DNA of 55,691 nt from Bacilli bacterium (GTDB lineage: Bacteria; Bacillota_I; Bacilli_A; Izemoplasmatales; Izemoplasmataceae). The DNA is taken from positions 1 through 55,691 of the forward strand of contig JAFGXW010000032.1 of NCBI GenBank assembly GCA_016936415.1, written 5' to 3'. This document shows, one piece after another, positions 26,724 to 34,183 of the stretch (within the stretch, counting starts at the first letter, position 1; every line of letters begins with the position of its first letter). The notes beneath the pieces were generated by a model. The model was not told the DNA's origin, ran no database searches, and was given only the letters and a program-made list of their open reading frames with translations. The translations under genes and the position numbers were made by a program.

Positions 26724-27377
26724 ATGAAAAGAATTACGATTATCTGTGGGCACTATGGAAGTGGAAAAAGTGAGATTAGTGTAAATTTGGCTTTAAAATA
26801 TAAAATTAACTATTTGATTGATTTAGATATTATTAATCCATATTTTCGCTCAAGAAGTTTATCTGTCATGTTAGAAGAAAATAATATCCATTTGGTTGAA
26901 TCAACGATCAAAAATATGACAGGTAGTGATTTACCGTATGTGAGTGGTGAAGGAGTCGTACCTTTTGTGAATCCTAATATTACGGCCATCTATGATTTGG
27001 GTGGTACGGAAAATGGGGCAAGAGTGTTGGTTCAATTTTTGGATCGAATGAAAGATATGAATGAAGTTGACTTACTTTGCAGTGTGAATATTTTTCGGCC
27101 AGAAACTCATGATGTGAAAAGTATTCTTAAAACCATTGCAATGTATGAAGCAGAAACACAGTTAAGAGTTACTGGCTTGATTAATAATACCAACCTTATC
27201 AATGATACGGTTGAAGAAGATTTGATCCGTGGTGAAGAAATATTATTAGAAGTTAGCAAAATACTTAATATTCCAATTAAGTATACTGTTATAGAAGAGT
27301 CAAGAATGAATTTTAATCACGAATTCCAAGGCGAAAGAATTGACTTAATTCGACATGTCGCCAAGAAATTCTTATAG
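26724..27377 (+). CDS. P-loop ATPase of the oxidoreductase operon
   Basis: A 217-residue P-loop NTPase with a Walker A (GHYGSGKSE) at residues 9-17, DLDIINPYFRSR near 33 (MinD/ParA-like switch I) and AIYDLGGTENGAR near 90 (Walker B). Related ATP-binding proteins often precede 2-oxoacid:ferredoxin oxidoreductase genes in Clostridia. Their job is unproven, and assembly or regulation of the iron-sulfur enzyme is only a guess. Translation starts in the hairpin context described at 26685-26723. The ferredoxin-like subunit follows 11 bases later. Confidence 0.75.
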   Translation: MKRITIICGHYGSGKSEISVNLALKYKINYLIDLDIINPYFRSRSLSVMLEENNIHLVESTIKNMTGSDLPYVSGEGVVPFVNPNITAIYDLGGTENGARVLVQFLDRMKDMNEVDLLCSVNIFRPETHDVKSILKTIAMYEAETQLRVTGLINNTNLINDTVEEDLIRGEEILLEVSKILNIPIKYTVIEESRMNFNHEFQGERIDLIRHVAKKFL

Positions 27378-27388
27378 GAGGAAAGCAA

Positions 27389-27625
27389 ATGGCAAAAGGT
27401 AGAATTATAATTGATATTGACAGGTGTAAAGGGTGCGCATTGTGCACAAATTATTGTCCTGTTCATATTTTAAAGCTGGATGATGAACATACAAATAGTA
27501 GAGGTTATACCCCATTGATGGTTACTGATCCAGACAAATGTATCGCTTGCGCGTTTTGTGCTATTATGTGTCCTGATAGTGTAATTACAGTGGAAAAATT
27601 TATCAAGGAGGTAAACAATGGCTAA
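27389..27625 (+). CDS. 2-oxoacid:ferredoxin oxidoreductase, ferredoxin-like delta subunit
   Basis: This 78-residue subunit passes electrons from the thiamine-diphosphate site to ferredoxin. Two complete 4Fe-4S motifs are visible: CKGCALCTNYCP (near residues 13-24) and CIACAFCAIMCP (near 51-62). A strong GGAGG precedes the ATG. It overlaps the alpha subunit by 8 bases, indicating coupled translation. It belongs to the VorD/KorD type found in four-subunit enzymes. Confidence 0.92.
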   Translation: MAKGRIIIDIDRCKGCALCTNYCPVHILKLDDEHTNSRGYTPLMVTDPDKCIACAFCAIMCPDSVITVEKFIKEVNNG

Positions 27626-28688
27626 AGTGTTGATGAAAGGTAACGAAGCGATGGCACTTGCAGCAATTTATGCTGGATGTGAAGCATTTTATGGTTACCC
27701 AATTACTCCTCAAAATGAATTACCTGAATATTTATCGAAACATATGGCTTTACATGGAAAAGCTTTTGTACAGTCTGAAAGCGAAGTTGCAGCAATTAAT
27801 ATGGTATATGGAGCAGCAGGTGCAGGGGCAAGAGTCATGACTTCCTCTTCAAGTCCTGGTATCGCATTGAAACAAGAAGGAATCACTTATATAGCAGGAG
27901 CAGAATTACCAGCTGTTATCATTAATGTTATGCGTGGTGGCCCAGGATTGGGTGGAATTCAACCATCACAAGGTGACTATAAACAAATTACTAGAGGTGG
28001 TGGAAATGGAGATTATTATTTATATTCTCTAGCACCAGAATCATTACAAGAAGCAGTTGATTTAATCAAAGAATCATTTGACATAGCAGACTATTTCCGT
28101 AATCCAGTTATGATTGCAGTCGATGGATTGATTGGACAAATGATGGAGCCTGTGGATTTTGATCGCGAAGTTCCTAAATGGGATTTATTACCAAAAACTT
28201 GGGCTGCAGATGGTAATCCTCAAGGAAGAGAAAAAAACATTATCAATAGTTTATACTTGGATCCTTTGGTATTAGAACAACACAATTTAAAATTAAAAGC
28301 AAAATATGATGAAATGAGAAAAAATCATCAACGTTATGAGTTAATTAATATGAAAGATGCCGATATTGTCATTGTTGCTTACGGAAGTGTTGCACGTATT
28401 GCAAGAACGGCTGTTGAGATGCTTACTGAAAAAGGTGTAAAATGTGGAATTTTAAAACCAATTACCATTTTCCCTTATCCGGATCAAGCATTCGCAGAAT
28501 TACCAGATTCAGTTCGTAATCTATTGGTCGTAGAAATGAGTACTGGTCAAATGTTGGATGATGTTAAGATTGCCAACGAAGGAAAACTCCCAATACATTT
28601 CTATGGTCGTGTTGGTGGCGTTGTACCTGAGGCAGAGGAAATTGTGCAGGCAGTATTAAAAATAGTGGGTGGTGAAAACAATGGATAA
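27618..28688 (+). CDS. 2-oxoacid:ferredoxin oxidoreductase, alpha subunit (VorB/KorA type)
   Basis: This alpha subunit carries the pyrimidine-binding and CoA-region domains of an enzyme that decarboxylates 2-oxoacids to acyl-CoA while reducing ferredoxin. The 356-residue protein has GNEAMALAAIYAGCEAFYGY, PITPQNELPEYLS, ESEVAAINMVYGAAGAG and SSSSPGIALKQEG near the N-terminus. These are typical of subunits annotated as 3-methyl-2-oxobutanoate dehydrogenase VorB. KorA and VorB are closely related, so the substrate is inferred. The adjacent ptb-buk genes favour branched-chain 2-oxoacids. Confidence 0.9.
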   Translation: MAKVLMKGNEAMALAAIYAGCEAFYGYPITPQNELPEYLSKHMALHGKAFVQSESEVAAINMVYGAAGAGARVMTSSSSPGIALKQEGITYIAGAELPAVIINVMRGGPGLGGIQPSQGDYKQITRGGGNGDYYLYSLAPESLQEAVDLIKESFDIADYFRNPVMIAVDGLIGQMMEPVDFDREVPKWDLLPKTWAADGNPQGREKNIINSLYLDPLVLEQHNLKLKAKYDEMRKNHQRYELINMKDADIVIVAYGSVARIARTAVEMLTEKGVKCGILKPITIFPYPDQAFAELPDSVRNLLVVEMSTGQMLDDVKIANEGKLPIHFYGRVGGVVPEAEEIVQAVLKIVGGENNG

Positions 28689-29442
28689 TGTCAAAACGAT
28701 ATATAAAAAATCAGAAGGATTGAGTGATTTTAATTTAAGTTATTGTCCTGGTTGTACTCACGGTATCATTCATAAATTGGTTGCCGAAACACTTGTAGAA
28801 CTCGACGTTTTGGATCGTTCGATTGGAATCAGCAGTGTTGGTTGTAGCGCATTAAATTATGATTTCTTTAGTTGTGATATGGTGCAAGCTGCTCATGGGA
28901 GAGCTCCAGCGGTTGCTACAGGAATCAAAAGAGTAAAACCAAATACAATCATCTTTACATACCAAGGTGATGGAGATTTAGCAAGTATTGGTATCGCAGA
29001 AGCAATTCATGCAGCTCATCGTAGTGAAAACATTACTATCGTGTTTGTAAATAATGCAATCTACGGAATGACTGGTGGGCAAATGGCACCAACTACTTTA
29101 ATTGGTCAAAAGACAACAACTTCGCAAGGTGGACGTGATGCTCATATTCACGGGTTACCACTTCGAATATCTGAAATGATGGCTACCATTCCGGGAGCTA
29201 CTTATATTGAACGTGTGAGTGTACATAATCCTCAACATGTTCAAAAAGCAAAAAAAGCACTGAAAAAAGCCTTTACCATTCAAAAAGAAAACAAAGGCTT
29301 TACACTGATAGAATTTATTTCAACTTGTCCTGTAAACTGGGGGTTAACTCCTAAAGATGCTATCGATTGGGCAGTTGAAAATATGATTCCTTATTATCCA
29401 CTTGGAGTTTATAAAGACAAGACAGTTGGTGAAGAATCATGA
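28681..29442 (+). CDS. 2-oxoacid:ferredoxin oxidoreductase, beta (TPP-binding) subunit
   Basis: The beta subunit binds thiamine diphosphate through the GDGDLASIG...NNAIYGMTGGQ motif (near residues 100-135). It also has YCPGCTHGI near 22, whose Cys residues belong to the conserved N-terminal pattern. The 253-residue length is normal. I start at the ATG at 28681. A GTG at 28669 is in frame but adds four residues with no better ribosome site. It overlaps the alpha gene by 8 bases and its TGA shares the ATGA of the gamma gene. Confidence 0.92.
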   Translation: MDNVKTIYKKSEGLSDFNLSYCPGCTHGIIHKLVAETLVELDVLDRSIGISSVGCSALNYDFFSCDMVQAAHGRAPAVATGIKRVKPNTIIFTYQGDGDLASIGIAEAIHAAHRSENITIVFVNNAIYGMTGGQMAPTTLIGQKTTTSQGGRDAHIHGLPLRISEMMATIPGATYIERVSVHNPQHVQKAKKALKKAFTIQKENKGFTLIEFISTCPVNWGLTPKDAIDWAVENMIPYYPLGVYKDKTVGEES

Positions 29443-29978
29443 TTAACGAAAAAGTAATTATTGCAGGTTTTGGTGGACAAGGTGTTATGTTAATGGGACA
29501 ACTATTAAGCTATGCAGCTACAGAGAAAAAAATCAATACATTATGGTTCCCATCTTATGGTCCTGAAACCAGAGGTGGAACAGCAAACTGTAGTGTAACA
29601 ATTAGTGACTCGTATGTGAATAGCCCAGTTATATCAACTCCAGATTCAATCATCATCATGAATAAACCTTCTTTGGCAAAATTTCAACCGAAATTGAAAG
29701 CGGGAGGACATCTATTTTTAAACACGTCACTTGTGACTGATGTTGAATGTCGTGAAGATGTAATTGTTCATGAAATTCCAGCAAATGAAATTGCTGCCGA
29801 ACTAGGAAATGTAAAAGTGTCAAATATGGTTGTATTAGGAGCATATTTAGCAATTACAAAATTATTTACTGAAGAAGAAGTTTTGGATATTTTGAAAAAG
29901 AAATTTACCGGATCAAAAGCCAATCTTATTGAAGTAAATAGAAAAGCTTTAGAAGCGGGAAGAAAAGCTGTTTTGTAA
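29439..29978 (+). CDS. 2-oxoacid:ferredoxin oxidoreductase, gamma subunit
   Basis: The gamma subunit completes the four-subunit enzyme. The 179-residue protein has the family opening IIAGFGGQGVMLMGQLL (residues 7-23) and PSYGPETRGGTANCSV near 38, which is diagnostic of KorC/VorA/PorG gamma domains. ATGA overlap with the beta gene shows coupling. Phosphate butyryltransferase follows 12 bases later, placing acyl-CoA use directly after acyl-CoA production. Confidence 0.92.
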   Translation: MINEKVIIAGFGGQGVMLMGQLLSYAATEKKINTLWFPSYGPETRGGTANCSVTISDSYVNSPVISTPDSIIIMNKPSLAKFQPKLKAGGHLFLNTSLVTDVECREDVIVHEIPANEIAAELGNVKVSNMVVLGAYLAITKLFTEEEVLDILKKKFTGSKANLIEVNRKALEAGRKAVL

Positions 29979-29990
29979 GGAGAGATATCA

Positions 29991-30890
29991 ATGTTTAGGA
30001 ACTTTACGCAAGTAGTTGACTATGCTAGAAAATTAGAAACAAAGGATTTAATTGTTGCAAACCCAGAAGATCGTTCGATATTAATTGCCATTAATGATGC
30101 TTTTCAAATGGGGTTAATTCGACCTGTTTTAGTTGGCGATAAAAAGAAAATTCTTGATTTACTAATGGAACTAGGTATCCGAAAAAATGGTTATGAAATA
30201 TACAATGCAGTTGATTCAAAAGATGCTGCATTGGTTAGTGTTAAATTGGTGAGTAAACATTCAAATGCCATTTTAATGAAGGGACATCTTCAATCGAATA
30301 TTTTACTTCATGAAGTGTTGGATAAAGAACATGGATTAAAGATGGACTCTTTATTAAGTCATATTGGTGTTTTAGATATTCCGAATTATCATAAATTGAT
30401 TTTTATTGCAGACGCAGTCATGAATATTCTTCCAAGTGAGAAAGAGAAAATGGAAATCATTGATAATACATTTAAATTTGTCAATAGTTTGGGTATATAC
30501 AAACCTAAAATCGCATTAATTAGCGCAGTAGAAGTTGTGAATGAAAATATTCGTTCAACAGTCGAAGCGAGAAACATTGTAGAAAAATTGAAAGATAGTG
30601 ATGATTTTTACATAGGTGGACCATTTTCTGTAGATATTGCTGTTAGTCATGAATCAGCAAAAACAAAAGGAATTAATCATGTTGTTGCTGGAGATTCAGA
30701 TATCTTGGTTTTCCCAAATATTGAGGCAGCAAATACATTTTATAAATCCACTACTTTTCTTGCAAACTCTACAGCAGCAGGGTTGTTATTAGGGGCATCA
30801 AATCCGATTGTTTTGACAAGCAGAGCTGACTCATATAAATCAAAACTTTACTCAATTGCTTTGGCAGTAGTTAGTACGGATATCTTATGA
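29991..30890 (+). CDS. ptb: Phosphate butyryltransferase
   Basis: Ptb converts butyryl-CoA or branched acyl-CoA plus phosphate to the acyl phosphate and CoA (EC 2.3.1.19). The 299-residue protein matches the phosphotransacylase fold of Ptb. AILMKGHLQSNILLH lies near residue 94, FIADAVMNILP near 138, and ALISAVEVVNE near 177. The C-terminal GASNPIVLTSRADSYKSKLYSIALA is also present. Length is typical for Ptb rather than the longer Pta. AAGGAGAG precedes the ATG. Its TGA overlaps the start of buk. Confidence 0.93.
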   Translation: MFRNFTQVVDYARKLETKDLIVANPEDRSILIAINDAFQMGLIRPVLVGDKKKILDLLMELGIRKNGYEIYNAVDSKDAALVSVKLVSKHSNAILMKGHLQSNILLHEVLDKEHGLKMDSLLSHIGVLDIPNYHKLIFIADAVMNILPSEKEKMEIIDNTFKFVNSLGIYKPKIALISAVEVVNENIRSTVEARNIVEKLKDSDDFYIGGPFSVDIAVSHESAKTKGINHVVAGDSDILVFPNIEAANTFYKSTTFLANSTAAGLLLGASNPIVLTSRADSYKSKLYSIALAVVSTDIL

Positions 30891-31948
30891 TAATTTTAAC
30901 AATCAACCCAGGTTCGACTTCAACTAAAATTGCACTATTTCAAGATTTAGAATGCATTAGTCATGAAACAATTCGACATTCTGAAGCTACACTTAGGGAG
31001 TTTGAAACATTAAAAGATCAAATTCCTATGCGCACAGAATTGATTATGGAATTCTTAAAAAAACAAAGTATGGAACTATCTGAGATTTCAGGCTTCATCG
31101 CTCGTGGTGGTTTGGTAAAACCAGTGAAGAGTGGAATATTTGAAGTGAATCAAGAAATGTTAGATGACTTAAGAAATAACCGATTTGGTGAACACGCAAG
31201 TAATTTAGGTGCAATTATTGCCTATGAACTTGCTTCTATGGTTCAAAAAAAAGCATATATCGCAGATCCTGTTGTCGTCGATGAAATGAGTTCAGTTGCA
31301 AAAATTTCAGGATTAAATGGTATTAGTAGAAAGCCTATTTGGCATGCATTAAATCAAAAAGCAGTAGGTAGGAAATACGCTCAAAAACTAGGATGTAAGT
31401 ATGAGGAACTAAATTTAATTATTGCCCATTTGGGCGGTGGAATTAGTGTCGGTCTTCATAAAAGAGGACGTGTGACAGATGTCAACAACGCTCTAGACGG
31501 GGATGGGCCATTTAGCCCAGAACGTACTGGAAGTTTGCCTGTTGGAGCAGTTTATGAGCTTGCATTTTCAGGACAATATACATTAGAGCAAATCAAAAAA
31601 TTAAATCATGGATTTGGGGGACTTGTATCATATTTAAACAGCAACGATGCAGAAGAAATTGCTGAGATGATTAGTCAAGGACATGTCTTTGCAAAACAAG
31701 TCTTAAAAGCAATGGTATATCAAATTGCCAAGGAGATAGGCTCCTTATATGCTGTTACACGTGGTAATTTAGATGCCATTATTATTACAGGCGGTTTGGC
31801 TTATAATCAAGCAGTTTTACAACCATTATTGGAATACTTAGATCATTTAGGTGAAATTGTAGTATACCCTGGGGAAGATGAACTTGAGGCCTTGGCATAT
31901 AACATGTATTTATGCTTAACAAACGAAATTGAACCAACAGAATATTAA
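30887..31948 (+). CDS. buk: Butyrate kinase
   Basis: Buk makes ATP by transferring phosphate from butyryl or branched acyl phosphate to ADP (EC 2.7.2.7). The 353-residue ASKHA kinase begins ILTINPGSTSTKIALF, the acetokinase-family signature. It has GFIARGGLVKPV near residue 66, LIIAHLGGGISVG near 182 and IIITGGLAYN near 300. With Ptb it recovers the energy of acyl-CoA made by the upstream oxidoreductase. It ends the operon with a terminator at 31951-31979. Confidence 0.94.
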   Translation: MIILTINPGSTSTKIALFQDLECISHETIRHSEATLREFETLKDQIPMRTELIMEFLKKQSMELSEISGFIARGGLVKPVKSGIFEVNQEMLDDLRNNRFGEHASNLGAIIAYELASMVQKKAYIADPVVVDEMSSVAKISGLNGISRKPIWHALNQKAVGRKYAQKLGCKYEELNLIIAHLGGGISVGLHKRGRVTDVNNALDGDGPFSPERTGSLPVGAVYELAFSGQYTLEQIKKLNHGFGGLVSYLNSNDAEEIAEMISQGHVFAKQVLKAMVYQIAKEIGSLYAVTRGNLDAIIITGGLAYNQAVLQPLLEYLDHLGEIVVYPGEDELEALAYNMYLCLTNEIEPTEY

Positions 31949-31950
31949 AA

Positions 31951-31979
31951 AAAACAACTATTCAATAGTTGTTTTATTT
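31951..31979. terminator. Terminator between convergent genes
   Basis: A 10-bp stem (31951-31960 with 31966-31975) has an A-rich left flank and T-rich right flank, so it can serve both buk and the minus-strand gene ending at 31974. Confidence 0.8.
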
Positions 31980-32180
31980 TTTGCTTGATAAAATATTTTT
32001 GTCAGGTACGACAAGATAAACAATGAGTCCGATAATATTTCCAACCAATAAAAGTATTACCCAAAATATTTTTGAGTTATCGTTTATATTTGGATCTTGA
32101 ATCACCTTTATAATAAGATAAACATAAAAAATTAAAATTGGAATTACAATAAGAAAAGGCACAAACAATAAAACACTCAT
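31974..32180 (-). CDS. Small membrane protein, PLDc_N-like, copy 2
   Basis: A 68-residue protein with two membrane segments separated by a loop containing DPNINDNSKIFW. This is the PLDc_N domain pattern (short two-helix domain with an Asn-Lys-x2-W core and G-x-IxYL in the second helix) found alone in many small Gram-positive proteins. The start is the ATG at 32180, which has AGGGGAG on the minus strand. A longer frame to 32234 would run into the neighbouring gene. It is a recent tandem copy of the gene at 32194. Confidence 0.65.
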   Translation of the reverse strand: MSVLLFVPFLIVIPILIFYVYLIIKVIQDPNINDNSKIFWVILLLVGNIIGLIVYLVVPDKNILSSKK

Positions 32181-32193
32181 AGATTTCACTCCC

Positions 32194-32412
32194 CTATTTA
32201 TGATTTGATAAAATGTTTTTATCTTGGACAACAAGATAAATAATTAGTCCAACAATATTACCAATTAACAACAGAACAACCCAAAATATTTTTGAGTTAT
32301 CGTTGATACTTGGATCTTGAATAATCTTTACAATGAGATAGACATAAAGTACTAAAACTGCTAATCCAATCAAAAAAGGTATTATCATATAAAACGAAAA
32401 TAATAGTCCCAC
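32194..32412 (-). CDS. Small membrane protein, PLDc_N-like, copy 1
   Basis: A 72-residue two-helix membrane protein with the same DPSINDNSKIFW core and VGLIIYLVV second helix as its neighbour, from which it differs at about a third of positions. The start is a GTG at 32412 with GGAG nine bases upstream. The next in-frame ATG is eight codons later. It is separated from copy 2 by 13 bases. A TATGAT (complement of 32437-32442) may be its -10. Function is unknown. Confidence 0.62.
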   Translation of the reverse strand: MGLLFSFYMIIPFLIGLAVLVLYVYLIVKIIQDPSINDNSKIFWVVLLLIGNIVGLIIYLVVQDKNILSNHK

Positions 32413-32455
32413 ATTTCATCACTCCATGATTATTATATCATATGAGTAATATTTG

Positions 32456-32464
32456 TGCTATAAT
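32456..32464 (+). promoter_or_regulatory. Extended -10 promoter of the DnaQ-type gene
   Basis: TGC plus TATAAT at 32456-32464, divergent from the promoter of the small membrane genes, about 36 bases before the ATG at 32500. Confidence 0.55.
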
Positions 32465-32499
32465 ATTTTCGATAACGAAGAATTTACGAGGTGAAAAAA

Positions 32500-33003
32500 A
32501 TGGAATATGTCGTTTTTGATATTGAAACTACTGGGTTAAATACATCGGAAGACCGTATTATTGAAATTGGTGCTATTAAGGTAAGAGATGGCATTATCGT
32601 TGATGAATTCAATCGATTAATCAATCCAGGATTTCTCATAACGGATGAAATCACCAATATAAATGGTATAACGAATGAAATGTTAGAACATGAAAACTAT
32701 CCTGGAGTCGTACTGGCTGAGTTTAATCGATTTATTGGTGAAGCTACATTTTTGATTGGGCATAATGCAATTCGATTTGACTATCCTTTTGTACAAAGTG
32801 AATTTAAGAGAAACTATATAAAACACACGCCAGTTCATTGCCGCGATACTGTATGGATTGCAAGACAAAAAATCAAGGGATTACGTAGTTATTCGTTAAA
32901 AAATTTGACGGAGTATTTTGGAATTGTGAACGAAACAGCACATCGTGCGTTAAGTGATGTATACGCAACATATCAATTATTATTAAAACTAGATGAAATG
33001 TAA
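32500..33003 (+). CDS. DnaQ-family 3'-5' exonuclease
   Basis: A 167-residue DEDDh exonuclease like the proofreading epsilon subunit or PolC exonuclease domain. All motifs are present: Exo I FDIETTG (Asp7, Glu9), Exo II IGHNAIRFD near residue 87 and Exo III HRALSDVYA near 147. It is a stand-alone domain, so the partner polymerase or RNA substrate is unknown. I start at the ATG at 32500 with GAGGTG at 32489-32494. An in-frame GTG at 32491 lies inside that site. Confidence 0.85.
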   Translation: MEYVVFDIETTGLNTSEDRIIEIGAIKVRDGIIVDEFNRLINPGFLITDEITNINGITNEMLEHENYPGVVLAEFNRFIGEATFLIGHNAIRFDYPFVQSEFKRNYIKHTPVHCRDTVWIARQKIKGLRSYSLKNLTEYFGIVNETAHRALSDVYATYQLLLKLDEM

Positions 33004-33008
33004 AATTG

Positions 33009-33043
33009 ACACCTCAACAGTATTATAAGGTTGAGGTGTTTTT
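33009..33043 (+). terminator. Terminator whose 3' arm carries the next ribosome site
   Basis: A perfect 10-bp stem (33009-33018 with 33030-33039) ends in five T residues directly before the ATG at 33044. GAGGTG (33033-33038), the only ribosome site of that gene, lies within the right arm. Folding would therefore both stop transcription and hide the site. Confidence 0.75.
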
Positions 33044-33448
33044 ATGTTATTGTGTAAACTTTGTGGAAAATCATTATACGAGAAAATGAATTTTACTATC
33101 CTTTTCAAAAAAGGATTACAATGCCATAATGATTGTATAAAAAAACTCGATTTCGATCATGAATCAAGCTTAATCCCAATCGACTATAATATGATTATTT
33201 ACGATTGTTTATTGGCAAAAGAATTTCATTACTTAAATGAACCATTTTTAGTGTTGAACTATTTTGGTGTTTTAATGCAAAAATATTTGGAAGCTACAAA
33301 ACAGTCGATGATGTTATATTTAGACGAAGAATTAGAACAATATATTATGACTCAAAATCTTGAAGTTGTATTTAAATTGTCAAACAATCCAATTATTTTG
33401 CTATCAATATTGGAAGTAGATTATCACATTTTTGAAAAATGTTCGTGA
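33044..33448 (+). CDS. Truncated ComFC-like zinc-finger protein
   Basis: A 134-residue protein whose first 80 residues align by eye with the N-terminus of the competence protein ComFC. Cys4, Cys7, Cys27 and Cys31 are spaced like the first zinc ribbon (C-x2-C ... LF ... C-x3-C ... KL). DYNMIIYDCLLAKEFHYL parallels the YNDMMKETLSRFKF segment. The second zinc ribbon and the whole phosphoribosyltransferase domain (PIP, DD-TTG motifs) are missing. It sits before hpf-secA-prfB, where many Firmicutes carry comFA-comFC, so it is probably a reduced remnant. Its ribosome site is inside the preceding terminator. Confidence 0.5.
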   Translation: MLLCKLCGKSLYEKMNFTILFKKGLQCHNDCIKKLDFDHESSLIPIDYNMIIYDCLLAKEFHYLNEPFLVLNYFGVLMQKYLEATKQSMMLYLDEELEQYIMTQNLEVVFKLSNNPIILLSILEVDYHIFEKCS

Positions 33449-33485
33449 AATTTGAAAGTATTTACTTAAACATTTTATAGATATG

Positions 33486-33494
33486 TGTTATAAT
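33486..33494 (+). promoter_or_regulatory. Extended -10 promoter of hpf
   Basis: TGT plus TATAAT at 33486-33494 with only a weak -35, about 31 bases before the ATG. GGGAG (33511-33515) is the ribosome site. Confidence 0.6.
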
Positions 33495-33524
33495 TAAGTA
33501 TCAAAAAAAAGGGAGATGATTTAA

Positions 33525-34064
33525 ATGGAAGTACAAGTTCGTGGAAAAAATGGATTTGAGGTTACAGATGCAATTAAGACTTATGCAGGGCACAAACTAG
33601 AAAAAATAGAGCGTTATTTCAAAGAAGAATTAGATGCGTTTGTTGTCTGTAAAATCTATAAAGATCATCACAAAGTCGAAATTACAATCCCTACGAAATA
33701 CTATACAATGCGTGTAGAAGTTGGCAACAGTGACATGTATGCCGCTATTGATATTGCGATTGATAAACTGGAATCACAAATTCGAAAACACAAAACCAAA
33801 ATCACTCGAAGTTTGCAAAAGAAAGAAGGCGTAAGCGAGTTATTTGCTGAAGATCTAAATTTAGAAGCATTAGAAAGAGAATTGGTTCATGTACCAGTGA
33901 AGAAAAAGAATATTGTTTTGGAACGTTTGGATGTTGAGGAAGCAATCACAGCAATGGAAATGTTAGGACATGATTTCTTCATATTTAGAAATGATCAAAC
34001 AGAAAAAGTGAATGTAGCATACTTAAGAAACGACGGAAAATATGGAGTTATTGAAACTGAATAA
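33525..34064 (+). CDS. hpf: Ribosome hibernation promoting factor, long form
   Basis: Long HPF joins 70S ribosomes into inactive 100S dimers in stationary phase or stress. The 179-residue protein has the N-terminal S30AE/YfiA domain (about 1-100: VRGKNGFEVTDAIKTYA, VEITIPTKYYTMRVE). It also has the C-terminal dimerisation domain (about 120-179: AITAMEMLGHDFFIF then VNVAYLRNDGKYGVIE). This matches the Firmicutes form, not the short HPF of enterobacteria. It has its own promoter and terminator and precedes secA, a conserved order. Confidence 0.95.
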   Translation: MEVQVRGKNGFEVTDAIKTYAGHKLEKIERYFKEELDAFVVCKIYKDHHKVEITIPTKYYTMRVEVGNSDMYAAIDIAIDKLESQIRKHKTKITRSLQKKEGVSELFAEDLNLEALERELVHVPVKKKNIVLERLDVEEAITAMEMLGHDFFIFRNDQTEKVNVAYLRNDGKYGVIETE

Positions 34065-34067
34065 TTT

Positions 34068-34093
34068 AAAATGCGCCTAGGCGCATTTTTTTT
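34068..34093 (+). terminator. Intrinsic terminator after hpf
   Basis: A GC-rich palindrome (34068-34077 with 34080-34089, effective loop CTAG) is followed by a T-run. Confidence 0.88.
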
Positions 34094-34126
34094 GTTTGAA
34101 GAAGATATATTATATATGTAAAATAA

Positions 34127-34156
34127 TTGTTAAAAATAACGGATTTGTGATATGAT
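34127..34156 (+). promoter_or_regulatory. Promoter of the secA operon
   Basis: TTGTTA (34127-34132) and TATGAT (34151-34156) are 18 bases apart, with TGA extending the -10. It probably drives secA and the close-packed genes through glgDA. Confidence 0.55.
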
Positions 34157-34183
34157 ATATATGACTATAAAGAGGTGAATATT

